From a virus, in IMG/VR virus record IMGVR_UViG_3300008267_000005, positions 110,943 to 174,942 of that record: 64,000 nucleotides of DNA; one strand, written 5' to 3'. Below are positions 24,486 through 32,441 of the stretch, in pieces (positions within the stretch are counted from its first letter, which is position 1; each line of letters begins with the position of its first letter). The translations under genes were made by a program, and so were the position numbers. Under the pieces are notes generated by a model, which was not told where the DNA came from, searched no databases, and saw only the letters and a list, made by a program, of their open reading frames with translations.

Positions 24486-25119
24486 TGCCTCACAAGAACA
24501 ACCTGCTAAAGGGAGTTCTAGAGGATCTGAATTTTTAAAATCTATTTTCGGGGTATCTGCTGGGGAAACAGCAGAAACAGGAAATAGGGGTAAAAAGTTT
24601 ATGGAGGGCATTTTTGGAGGAAAAAGCTCCAAAGAGGAAACTTCTACAGCTTCTTCCACAGCTGAGAGTCAAGTTGGTAAATTGGAAGAAAAATTAGAAG
24701 AGGTTAAACCTGGAATTACTTCCAATACTGGGACTGCAGAAAAAATTACTGGGGAACTTTCAAAAAAGGCTGAAACTTTTAGTGAAAATAAAAGTATAAT
24801 ACAAACGGACACACAAAAATTGAGCACTCCAATCTCTCAGCCATCGAAAGAAACTGAGACAAAAGAGACAACCTCAACAGAAACCGAACAAAAACCTATA
24901 ACTGAAGCCTCAACTGCTAGTAGCGAAACTACTTCACTTGGAATGACTGATCAAGGAAACACTAGTCAAGTAGAAAGCACTAATACTAAATCTTCAGGAA
25001 CTGAGAATAATGAAGCTATGGCAATGAAAATGGATGCTATGATTAATTTGTTATCACAATTAAATGATACGCTTTCAGGACCATTGTTAGTAACATCCTC
25101 ACAAAAAAAGTTTGAATGA
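24463..25119 (+). CDS. Ser/Thr/Glu-rich protein, possible frameshift extension
   Basis: The frame overlaps the previous gene by 23 nt and could start at GTG 24463 (218 aa). It carries a repeated motif (FLKSIFGVSAGE and FMEGIFGGKSSKE), a long disordered Thr/Ser/Glu region and a C-terminal amphipathic helix, MDAMINLLSQLNDTLSGPLL. Its composition continues that of the upstream protein. There is no ATG in frame near the junction. It is either a separate gene with GTG start or the second half of one protein. Confidence 0.6.
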   Translation: MQLKGQHNASQEQPAKGSSRGSEFLKSIFGVSAGETAETGNRGKKFMEGIFGGKSSKEETSTASSTAESQVGKLEEKLEEVKPGITSNTGTAEKITGELSKKAETFSENKSIIQTDTQKLSTPISQPSKETETKETTSTETEQKPITEASTASSETTSLGMTDQGNTSQVESTNTKSSGTENNEAMAMKMDAMINLLSQLNDTLSGPLLVTSSQKKFE

Positions 25120-25144
25120 TGTTTACTTTTCAAAAAACATCTTT

Positions 25145-25152
25145 TATATTTG
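25145..25152 (+). promoter_or_regulatory. Host-type promoter -7 box (TATATTTG)
   Basis: TATATTTG matches TAnnTTTG and lies 26 nt before the ATG at 25178. It marks the start of a small enzyme operon (hypothetical protein, dCMP deaminase, sigma factor). Confidence 0.55.
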
Positions 25153-25177
25153 TAATAACCAAATCTTAATAAATAAA

Positions 25178-25450
25178 ATGAAAGCAAATTACGAAATCAC
25201 TAAGGAACTTAGAGAAGCATCGGTAGAATTTTTAAACTCCTATGCAAATTATGGGAAATGTTTGGATTTTTTAAAAAACGAGGAAAAAACATCTTACACT
25301 GAAGATGAGGTCAATGAGATCCTTAATCTTCTAGGTAGTTTTCGTCTACGTGACGTATTTCACATCGTGGAAAGATTTAAAGTTGAGGTAACCCAATTAA
25401 AATCTGATCAAGTTGAGCAATCAGCACCTTCCACAGAGCAAGCAGGATAA
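25178..25450 (+). CDS. Small hypothetical protein before dCMP deaminase
   Basis: I chose ATG 25178, 26 nt after a host-type promoter, over an upstream TTG that would include the promoter. The 90-aa helical protein (ITKELREASVEFLNSYANYG...YTEDEVNEILNLLGSFRLRDV) has a Gln/Ser/Pro tail. It overlaps the dCMP deaminase frame by 38 nt if that gene uses TTG 25413. No family recognised. Confidence 0.65.
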   Translation: MKANYEITKELREASVEFLNSYANYGKCLDFLKNEEKTSYTEDEVNEILNLLGSFRLRDVFHIVERFKVEVTQLKSDQVEQSAPSTEQAG

Positions 25451-25850
25451 AATAGATTCATTGTATTTACGTATGGCAGGTGTTTGGGCTGAGAATTCCC
25501 ATTGCACCAGAAACCAAGTCGGGTGCCTCATAGTCAACAATCGAACTATAATCTCAGATGGATATAATGGAACACCTTCAGGATTTCCAAATAAGTGTGA
25601 AGATTGTGACAACAAAACCTTACCTACGGTTTTACATGCTGAAGCAAATGCAATAACTAAACTTGCTAAAAGCACGAATAGTGCAGAAGGCTCAACACTT
25701 TATGTTACACTATCGCCTTGTTTTGATTGTGCAAAACTTATTATACAGGCAGGCATAAAAAGAATAGTTTATTCTGAAACGTACAGAATTACAGATTCTT
25801 TTAAACTTTTTGAAGAAGCAGGAATAGAAATAAAACAATTAAAAATTTAA
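25413..25850 (+). CDS. cd: dCMP deaminase
   Basis: The 145-aa zinc deaminase has the motif HAEANA (His75, Glu77) and PCFDCAK (Cys103, Cys106), and NQVGCLIV and YNGTPSGFPNKC in the usual places. It converts dCMP to dUMP, supplying dTTP synthesis. I keep the TTG start at 25413 because the conserved DKIDSLYLRMA helix lies upstream of the first in-frame ATG (25473). Shorter than T4 Cd (193 aa) but complete in the core. Confidence 0.9.
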   Translation: MSNQHLPQSKQDKIDSLYLRMAGVWAENSHCTRNQVGCLIVNNRTIISDGYNGTPSGFPNKCEDCDNKTLPTVLHAEANAITKLAKSTNSAEGSTLYVTLSPCFDCAKLIIQAGIKRIVYSETYRITDSFKLFEEAGIEIKQLKI

Positions 25851-25865
25851 ATTAAAAAACAGGAA

Positions 25866-26486
25866 ATGGCAGCGAAAAACATTCAACAATTGGCAGAAAG
25901 CTTTATGAGAACATCTTCGGAAAAAGATTTCGTAGAGCTTTACAAAAGAATTAAACCAGGATTACTTAACCATTGCAAATCCATTCTCATAGAACAAGAA
26001 GCAGCAGAAGATGCAGTTTCAAATACTATGGCGAAAATTTGGACAAAAATTTCCCAATATGATCCCGACAGAGGAAATTTTTCAACCTGGGTTTACAACA
26101 TTGCAAGAAATGAATCCTTAGTAATTAAAAAGAACGAGGATCGTTATTTACCCATTATCCAAGAGGTTGTAAAGAACTCTGATGATAGTGACGATTGTCA
26201 AATATCTTATAACAAATTTGAGGACTTGAATTCTTATGAGCAATCCTTTGTGGTTGATTCTGAGACTGAAATGGAAAATCTTTATGAAAATGTAGTGGAG
26301 AGAATGAAAAACCTTCCAGACATTTATAAAGAGATTCTCTTCGACAGAGAGATTCTAAGAATGAAATACCAAGAAATAGCTGACAAGCATGGAATGAAGA
26401 AGAGAGCTATTGCAACTAGGATTAGAAGAGCGCGATTGAAGGTAAGAGATATGTTCCCAGGAGTGAACTTGACATTCAACGATTAA
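25866..26486 (+). CDS. ECF-type sigma-70 family factor
   Basis: The 206-aa protein has sigma region 2 at about residues 20-80 (LLNHCKSILIEQEAAEDAVS, ISQYDPDRGNFSTWVYNIAR) and region 4 at about 145-195 (LPDIYKEILFDREILRMKYQ, then a helix-turn-helix ending RIRRARLKVR). The linker between them is acidic. It resembles extracytoplasmic-function sigma factors, two-domain proteins that redirect host RNA polymerase. A gp55 homolog is also present at 34993, so this may serve another gene class, for instance middle genes. The ATG follows AAAACAGGAA. Confidence 0.88.
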   Translation: MAAKNIQQLAESFMRTSSEKDFVELYKRIKPGLLNHCKSILIEQEAAEDAVSNTMAKIWTKISQYDPDRGNFSTWVYNIARNESLVIKKNEDRYLPIIQEVVKNSDDSDDCQISYNKFEDLNSYEQSFVVDSETEMENLYENVVERMKNLPDIYKEILFDREILRMKYQEIADKHGMKKRAIATRIRRARLKVRDMFPGVNLTFND

Positions 26487-26528
26487 GCGTAACTTTTTTG
26501 TACATTTCAGATATTATATAATAAAGAG

Positions 26529-26990
26529 ATGAATTATCCATTTAAAAAAGTAATAGTTGATATTTCAAACTATTTCTTCCTTAGAAAGACAATCAAACAA
26601 AACATGGAAGGAATTGAATGGAACAAGTATAAACTTCGAGTGGATTGGTTGAATAGGATTTATACAGTAGTGAACCTTCCTCCTGAAGTTATTTACTCTC
26701 CAGATTCTCCTGAAGAAATAAGACCCGCTTATGTTTTAGAAGAATCAAGGCCTATAAATGAGTATCTAACAAGCTTAAACCTTCAGGAAATTTTGATACC
26801 AGAAATTAAACCAATACCTAATTCAATTTCTTATCTTATAATTTATTCACCAGCTTTCCAAAAGCTTTCTATTAAGTGGCTTCTATGGAGAATTTTCTTT
26901 ATACTTGTTATAATTTGGTCTCAATATAAGTTTGGTACGTTGTCTTGGCTTAAAAACATAATTTCAAAAGTACTTGAGTTTATCTTCTAA
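26529..26990 (+). CDS. Hypothetical protein with C-terminal membrane helix
   Basis: The 153-aa protein has motifs in its first 60 residues that look strongly constrained (YFFLRKTIKQNMEG, KYKLRVDWLNRIYTVVNLPP). A Pro-rich middle follows, then a hydrophobic helix near 117-135 (WLLWRIFFILVIIWSQY). I do not know the family. The position after a sigma factor and before a nuclease gives no clear hint; virion or membrane association is possible. Confidence 0.7.
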   Translation: MNYPFKKVIVDISNYFFLRKTIKQNMEGIEWNKYKLRVDWLNRIYTVVNLPPEVIYSPDSPEEIRPAYVLEESRPINEYLTSLNLQEILIPEIKPIPNSISYLIIYSPAFQKLSIKWLLWRIFFILVIIWSQYKFGTLSWLKNIISKVLEFIF

Positions 26991-27732
26991 TATTACTATA
27001 GATAGGAAAAATTACGACTGGGGCAGAGCTTATATAGTCGAAGGAGCTTCTGAAGCTCCTTTAATTTTGCCATCGGTCACTACTGTTCTTAAGCTTTTAA
27101 AGAATGAAAAGTATGATAAGCTTAGAGAGCAATTCGGTGATGCTAGATGGGATAAGATTATGTCAGATGCAGCAGAAAGAGGAAACCATTTGCACAAAAT
27201 GCTCGAGCTTTTCTTGCTAGAATGGGATAGAGAAAGAAATGTAGAAAGATCTCTCCAAAAGGCTCAAGTCTATGCAATTGAAGAAGCAAGAAAAGATGAT
27301 GGTAAAAACTCCAAACTGGTAGAAAGAGGAAAAAATCTTTTCTGGAACTTCTACTATGATAAATTTTGGGAAAATATTTCAGAGATAGTAGACAATGAGG
27401 TTTTCTTGTATACAACTTTCAAGGGAGGCTGGGCAGGTGCATCGGACTTTATTTACAAAGATTTACAAGGAAATTTGATAGTTGAGGATTTTAAATCTTC
27501 GACTTTCATTAAAGATGAGGATGATATATTAGCTTATAAGCTTCAAATTTCAGCTTATATGTTTATGTGTGCAGAAAAATATGGAATTGTTCCTAAAATG
27601 GGAAGGATCAGAATAGCAAACGAGCAGTTTAGTGAAATCCAAACCTTTACAGTTGAAGATCATGAAATGAAAGTCTACTTAAAGCAGTTTATAGATTTAA
27701 CTGAGCAATTTAGAAATTTGTACATGTCATAG
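26974..27732 (+). CDS. PD-(D/E)XK superfamily exonuclease
   Basis: The 252-aa protein starts at TTG, overlapping the previous gene by 17 nt. The nuclease core includes AERGNHLHKMLE (conserved His), GGWAGASDFIYKDLQGNLIVEDFKSST (Asp, then Glu-Asp-x-Lys) and the C-terminal YKLQISAYMFMCAEKYGI helix. This is the RecB/Cas4-like exonuclease pattern with a QxxxY-type motif. It probably degrades or processes DNA ends during recombination or packaging. No Cys cluster is present, unlike Cas4. Confidence 0.85.
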   Translation: MSLSSNITIDRKNYDWGRAYIVEGASEAPLILPSVTTVLKLLKNEKYDKLREQFGDARWDKIMSDAAERGNHLHKMLELFLLEWDRERNVERSLQKAQVYAIEEARKDDGKNSKLVERGKNLFWNFYYDKFWENISEIVDNEVFLYTTFKGGWAGASDFIYKDLQGNLIVEDFKSSTFIKDEDDILAYKLQISAYMFMCAEKYGIVPKMGRIRIANEQFSEIQTFTVEDHEMKVYLKQFIDLTEQFRNLYMS

Positions 27733-27775
27733 AAACTAAATCCATCAATACACTATAATTTAAAAATAAAACGTT

Positions 27776-28267
27776 ATGTCAAAAAAGAAAGAGCTATCAG
27801 TAGTCGAAAACGAGCAAAAATTAGAAAAGTACATCGATAAAGTAGATACTAAGAAAGTAGAGGATCTTAAAAATAAGATCGAAGAGTATAAAAAATCTCT
27901 ACAGGGTAAAGAATATGCAGTTTCTATGAATAACAATCTTTTGGGTAGATTCGAAAAATTCATGAAAACAGAAGTGGAATGGAGATCAAAAGAGGCTCTT
28001 GGAGTTGTAGAAATCATCAGAAGAATTGAAAGTATTAAAAAGGAAGGTATCAAAGATGGTGTTGGTTACTTCACAAATTTAGAAGTTGAAGCTTCACATT
28101 ATTTCATTTTGAAATGGTCTGGAAAAGGTGACTCAGAAATTAGCGATTTTATTTCTCTCTGGAAAACTTTTGAAGAAACACTTGCTCTTATCCACCAAGA
28201 TAATCAAAATTTAAAGGATCTTGAAAAAGATCTAGCTGCAGCAGAACAAGGAATCACTGCAGAATAA
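27776..28267 (+). CDS. Helical hypothetical protein
   Basis: The 163-aa charged protein has coiled-coil segments at about 10-45 and 125-160, and a conserved-looking middle (FMKTEVEWRSKEALGVVEII, ASHYFILKWSGKG). No signal peptide or membrane helix. It is a stand-alone gene ended by a strong terminator. Function not recognised. Confidence 0.7.
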   Translation: MSKKKELSVVENEQKLEKYIDKVDTKKVEDLKNKIEEYKKSLQGKEYAVSMNNNLLGRFEKFMKTEVEWRSKEALGVVEIIRRIESIKKEGIKDGVGYFTNLEVEASHYFILKWSGKGDSEISDFISLWKTFEETLALIHQDNQNLKDLEKDLAAAEQGITAE

Positions 28268-28283
28268 AGTTCTTAACATTTCT

Positions 28284-28314
28284 AAAGGGTCCATTGCTTC
28301 AATGGACCTTTTTT
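28284..28314 (+). terminator. Rho-independent terminator
   Basis: GGTCCATTG pairs with CAATGGACC around a CTT loop, followed by six T's. It separates the enzyme block from the membrane/fibre block, whose promoter motif starts 6 nt later. Confidence 0.85.
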
Positions 28315-28319
28315 GTTGG

Positions 28320-28330
28320 GATATATAGAA
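28320..28330 (+). promoter_or_regulatory. Late-promoter-like motif GATATATA
   Basis: GATATATAGAA lies 13 nt before the ATG at 28333 and just after a terminator. The transcript would have almost no leader. Confidence 0.6.
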
Positions 28331-28332
28331 GC

Positions 28333-29433
28333 ATGAAAAAGAAATTATTACCGTGGATCATCGCTCTTTCGGCTCTTTCAGTTTCTGGGTCTGCAGCTTT
28401 TTATTCAGTATCAGGTCTAGGAAAAATGTTTGCTGGTGCTTCACTACAAGTAATGATTTTAGCAGGAAGCTTAGAATTTGCTAAATTAGTCAGCGCTTCT
28501 TTGTTATACGAATACTGGAAATCTATTAATAAGGCTTTAAAGTATTACCTTCTTATAGCCACCTTAATTCTGATTATAATCACCTCTGCAGGGATTTACG
28601 GATTCTTATCATCTGCTTACCAAGAAACTGCTTTTAAAGTCCAAAATCAGGATAAAAACATAGAGATCCTTGATAAGAATATTACAATTTTAAAAACTGA
28701 AATTTCGAGCTACGAAAAGCAGGTTGAGCAAAAAAACACAAGGTTAGGTCAGATAACAGGAATCCGTGCTAATTTACAAGGCACTCAAGATCAATTAATA
28801 GCACAAAGTAAATCTACCACTTCAGTAAGACAACAAATAAAGGATATCGATTCTGAGATTAAGCGCATAGATTCTGAAGTGTCCGTTTACAATGATTCTA
28901 TATCTTCAAAGAATTCCCGCATTTTTGAAATTGAGTCTAAAAAATTAGAAGCAGGATCTGACCAAGAGTTAGCAAAAGAAGTTGGTCCATTAAAATACAT
29001 TGCTGGACTAACAGGATATACATTAGATCAAGTTGTCAATTGGTACATTTTAATTCTCATGCTTGTTTTTGATCCTTTAGCAGTAGCTTTAGTTCTTGCA
29101 GCCAACTTTGCATTCAAAAAATCTAAAGAGGGCGATGATGAATTATCAGAAAAAAATTCTCCAAATAATCCAATCGATTCTAAAGAGGAGGAATTTCAAG
29201 AAACAAGTGAACTGCAAGTGAATGAAGGTGAAAAATTTTATCCAGCATTTGGAGAAGATGTCACTAAAACCATTGAAATAAGCGATCTGATTTCATATCC
29301 AGAAATTGTAGGAGATAACCAAAAAAATAGTGCAGACTCTGAAGATAAATACATAGAGGATAAAGAATTTTTAGGATATAAAAATAAAACTTCAACAGTT
29401 TTACCTTCTTCTAACCCATTAAGCTTGAAATGA
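28333..29433 (+). CDS. Multi-pass membrane protein with coiled-coil loop
   Basis: I chose ATG 28333 (13 nt after GATATATA); upstream codons run into the terminator. The 366-aa protein has an N-terminal hydrophobic helix (WIIALSALSVSGSAAFYSVS), a second near 35-60, a third at about 73-95 (YYLLIATLILIIITSAGIYG) and a fourth at about 236-258 (NWYILILMLVFDPLAVALVL). Between helices 3 and 4 lies a roughly 120-residue coiled coil. The tail is acidic and disordered. This arrangement suggests a spanning membrane protein with an extended coiled coil, perhaps for exclusion or lysis control. Function unknown. Confidence 0.75.
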   Translation: MKKKLLPWIIALSALSVSGSAAFYSVSGLGKMFAGASLQVMILAGSLEFAKLVSASLLYEYWKSINKALKYYLLIATLILIIITSAGIYGFLSSAYQETAFKVQNQDKNIEILDKNITILKTEISSYEKQVEQKNTRLGQITGIRANLQGTQDQLIAQSKSTTSVRQQIKDIDSEIKRIDSEVSVYNDSISSKNSRIFEIESKKLEAGSDQELAKEVGPLKYIAGLTGYTLDQVVNWYILILMLVFDPLAVALVLAANFAFKKSKEGDDELSEKNSPNNPIDSKEEEFQETSELQVNEGEKFYPAFGEDVTKTIEISDLISYPEIVGDNQKNSADSEDKYIEDKEFLGYKNKTSTVLPSSNPLSLK

Positions 29434-30011
29434 TAAAACCAATATACACAACAGACTCGCAATACATCAAGTATCTTGATTGCAATCCTGGTGTTTATAG
29501 AAAAGTAGTTTTTCAGTCATGTAACTTAGAGATAAAAGAGGGAGTTAATGTTTTATCTAGAACTTCCTTATGTGATTTTAAATTGGAAGGACTAGGAAGT
29601 TCAGAACTGGGAGGATGTGGTGGATCTGCGAAAAGAAATATAAATCTACCTGCTGGATACTCATACACTCTCACAGCTCCTGAAGTTGGCCAAGCACAAG
29701 GTGAAGTACAAATGATTGTGATCAAAGCCAAGTACCACCAGGATGTGCATTCAGAAGACCGATATCTCTATTGGGAATACAAGGGGAATATCTACCCTAT
29801 GAATTCATTAATGGTTCTTACAGGAAGAACTGAGCCCGAGATTCCTTGGCAAGGATGGGATTTAAGTTACTATTCCAATAACCCTCCAAGTCCTGTTTTT
29901 TCTCCTGCAATTTATCCTCCTATTTCTTCTCCAGACCCCACTTTCGGAGGTATTCTTTTTAGTAATCCTGGAACAAGTGATGTCCAGCTTGAAATATTTA
30001 TTTTTAACTAA
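29430..30011 (+). CDS. Beta-rich virion/fibre protein, copy A
   Basis: The 193-aa protein starts with ATG overlapping the preceding stop (ATGA). It contains FQSCNLEIKEG, MIVIKAKYHQDV, YKGNIYPMNSLMVLTGRT, a WDL block and a final GGILFSNPGTSDVQLEIFIF strand. The next protein has the same blocks in order, so they are tandem paralogs. Size, Tyr/Pro content and location before collagen-like fibre genes suggest a surface decoration or fibre-tip role. Confidence 0.7.
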   Translation: MIKPIYTTDSQYIKYLDCNPGVYRKVVFQSCNLEIKEGVNVLSRTSLCDFKLEGLGSSELGGCGGSAKRNINLPAGYSYTLTAPEVGQAQGEVQMIVIKAKYHQDVHSEDRYLYWEYKGNIYPMNSLMVLTGRTEPEIPWQGWDLSYYSNNPPSPVFSPAIYPPISSPDPTFGGILFSNPGTSDVQLEIFIFN

Positions 30012-30571
30012 TGGCTACACCTCCACAAGTATGTAACACTATAGAATTTGAAGGTGCTATCTTTCAAAGATGCAATCTTCAAGTAGTAAGAGGAACAACT
30101 GTGGCAAGAGAAATAAGTTTTTGTGATACAGATATCACAATTAACAACTTTTCATCTTTTAGTGGATGCGTCTATCCGAACTCCTCACTTATTCTAAATG
30201 CAGAGGGTTTAGGACAACTCGGATTTATCATGATAAAGGCCTCTTATCCAAGTACACTTCCAGTGGCTAGTAGATTTATCAATATAATTTACCAAGGAAA
30301 CTATCTTCCGATGGCGAATCTTACTATCTTAACAGGAAATCCGAGTAATTATTCACCTGCTTTTGTGGACAGAGCATGGGATTTAGATCCTAATGGTAGC
30401 GATATTGAATCTCCATATTTTTCAGACGGAGGTATGCTTCTTTATAATCCACATTCAGTTAGGGTTAATGTTGAGGTAATTTTAGCTGGTGGATTTTATA
30501 TAGATGATAACCCAAGCGATGAATTCATAGTATCTGAGGATGGAGATTTTATAATTTCGGAGGGAAACTAA
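30011..30571 (+). CDS. Beta-rich virion/fibre protein, copy B
   Basis: The 186-aa paralog of the preceding protein has [47 protein letters not shown] and [20 protein letters not shown]. The C-terminus adds an acidic Asp/Ser/Glu tail absent from copy A. Start and stop overlap as TAATG. The divergence between copies suggests separate binding partners or receptors. Confidence 0.7.
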   Translation: MATPPQVCNTIEFEGAIFQRCNLQVVRGTTVAREISFCDTDITINNFSSFSGCVYPNSSLILNAEGLGQLGFIMIKASYPSTLPVASRFINIIYQGNYLPMANLTILTGNPSNYSPAFVDRAWDLDPNGSDIESPYFSDGGMLLYNPHSVRVNVEVILAGGFYIDDNPSDEFIVSEDGDFIISEGN

Positions 30572-30572
30572 A

Positions 30573-31145
<573 letters not shown>

Positions 31146-31154
31146 CATTAAAAT

Positions 31155-32384
31155 ATGTCATATACTTATACAGACAAAATAAAGTTTGCTTACACAACTA
31201 ATTTTGATGCTTTTGGCAGGTTAAGAACATCTGCCCCTCTAACCCTTTTCGATTCAAGTCATAGATATAGAGATAATGGATTATGGGCAACTCTTACAGC
31301 AGGTTCTGGAGCCAAAACATTTAACACAAACCAGGGAGTAATCGATATGAATGTCACTAATGCTAGTGGTGACAAAGTAGTCAGAGAAACTTATAGGGTA
31401 TTTGCTTATCAGCCAGGAAAAAGTCTTTTAGCATTAAACACTTTTACCTTTGCAACTGGCCAATCTGGCTTACGACAAAGAGTAGGATATTTTGGTGAGA
31501 ACAATGGATTTTATTTAGAGTTAGCTGGTACAACTCTATCAATAGTTAAAAGAAGTTCGGTTTCTGGTTCTATTGACAACAATTCAATAGCAAAAAGTTC
31601 TTGGAATGTTGATCCGATGGATGGAACAGGTCCTTCTGGAATCACTTTAGATATAACGAAATCACAGATATTTTGGATAGATCTGGAATGGTTAGGCGTA
31701 GGTTCTGTAAGATGTGGATTTGTTATTAATGGAGAATTTTACACGTGTCATGTTTTTAATCATGCTAACTTGATAACTTCCACCTACATAACAACCGCTT
31801 GTTTACCTCTAAGATACGAGATTGAAAACACATCAGGAACTTCATCATCTAATACATTGACACAAATTTGTTCATCTGTGATGTCTGAGGGAGGATACGA
31901 ATTGAGAGGAGAAGAAAGATCTATTGATACAGGAATATTAACTCCTTATACCCTTTTGGTAGCGGGTACATTTTATCCTTTGGCTTCAATCAGATTAAAA
32001 TCAGGGAACTTGGATTCAATAGTGATCCCTTCTTATATTGATTTGCTTCCAAAAGATAATGCTAACTATTCATGGAAAATTTTTGTAGGGGGAACTACCT
32101 CAGGTGGATCTTGGACAACCCTAGACGCTAACTCGTCAGTCAATTACAACATTACAGGAAGTTCATTTAGCAGTGGAACATGTGTTAGAACAGGATTTTT
32201 TTCAGCTTCGAATCAAGGAAAACTTAATATAAATATAGGGGATGACTTGTTTAAGAATCAGTTATTGAGGGATGGCTTAACAAGCACTCCTTTAGAATTT
32301 ACAATTTGTGTTGCAGCAGAAACAGTTGGAGGGAGCGGAAATAAAATTTGGACGTCTATCAATTGGGAGGAAGTAACTAAATAA
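31155..32384 (+). CDS. Conserved phage virion protein with lectin-like sheet
   Basis: The 409-aa protein contains FDAFGRLRTSAPLTLFDSSH and YRDNGLWATLTAGSG, FAYQPGKSLL, SSWNVDPMDGTGPSGITLD, IFWIDLEWLGVGSVRCGFVI and FNHANL...PLRYEI. This block series recurs in structural proteins of marine T4-like phages, where its exact role is not established. It is probably a capsid- or fibre-attached beta-sandwich. It lies directly after the collagen-like protein. Confidence 0.75.
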   Translation: MSYTYTDKIKFAYTTNFDAFGRLRTSAPLTLFDSSHRYRDNGLWATLTAGSGAKTFNTNQGVIDMNVTNASGDKVVRETYRVFAYQPGKSLLALNTFTFATGQSGLRQRVGYFGENNGFYLELAGTTLSIVKRSSVSGSIDNNSIAKSSWNVDPMDGTGPSGITLDITKSQIFWIDLEWLGVGSVRCGFVINGEFYTCHVFNHANLITSTYITTACLPLRYEIENTSGTSSSNTLTQICSSVMSEGGYELRGEERSIDTGILTPYTLLVAGTFYPLASIRLKSGNLDSIVIPSYIDLLPKDNANYSWKIFVGGTTSGGSWTTLDANSSVNYNITGSSFSSGTCVRTGFFSASNQGKLNINIGDDLFKNQLLRDGLTSTPLEFTICVAAETVGGSGNKIWTSINWEEVTK

Positions 32385-32414
32385 AATTGGACACGGGATT
32401 CTAAAAATAGAATG

Positions 32415-32424
32415 GATATATACT
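32415..32424 (+). promoter_or_regulatory. Late-promoter-like motif GATATATA
   Basis: GATATATACT lies 27 nt before the ATG at 32442. An inverted repeat (ATTCTA-AAAA-TAGAAT, 32398-32413) ends 1 nt upstream. Confidence 0.65.
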
Positions 32425-32441
32425 AAAAAAGCGAATAACAA

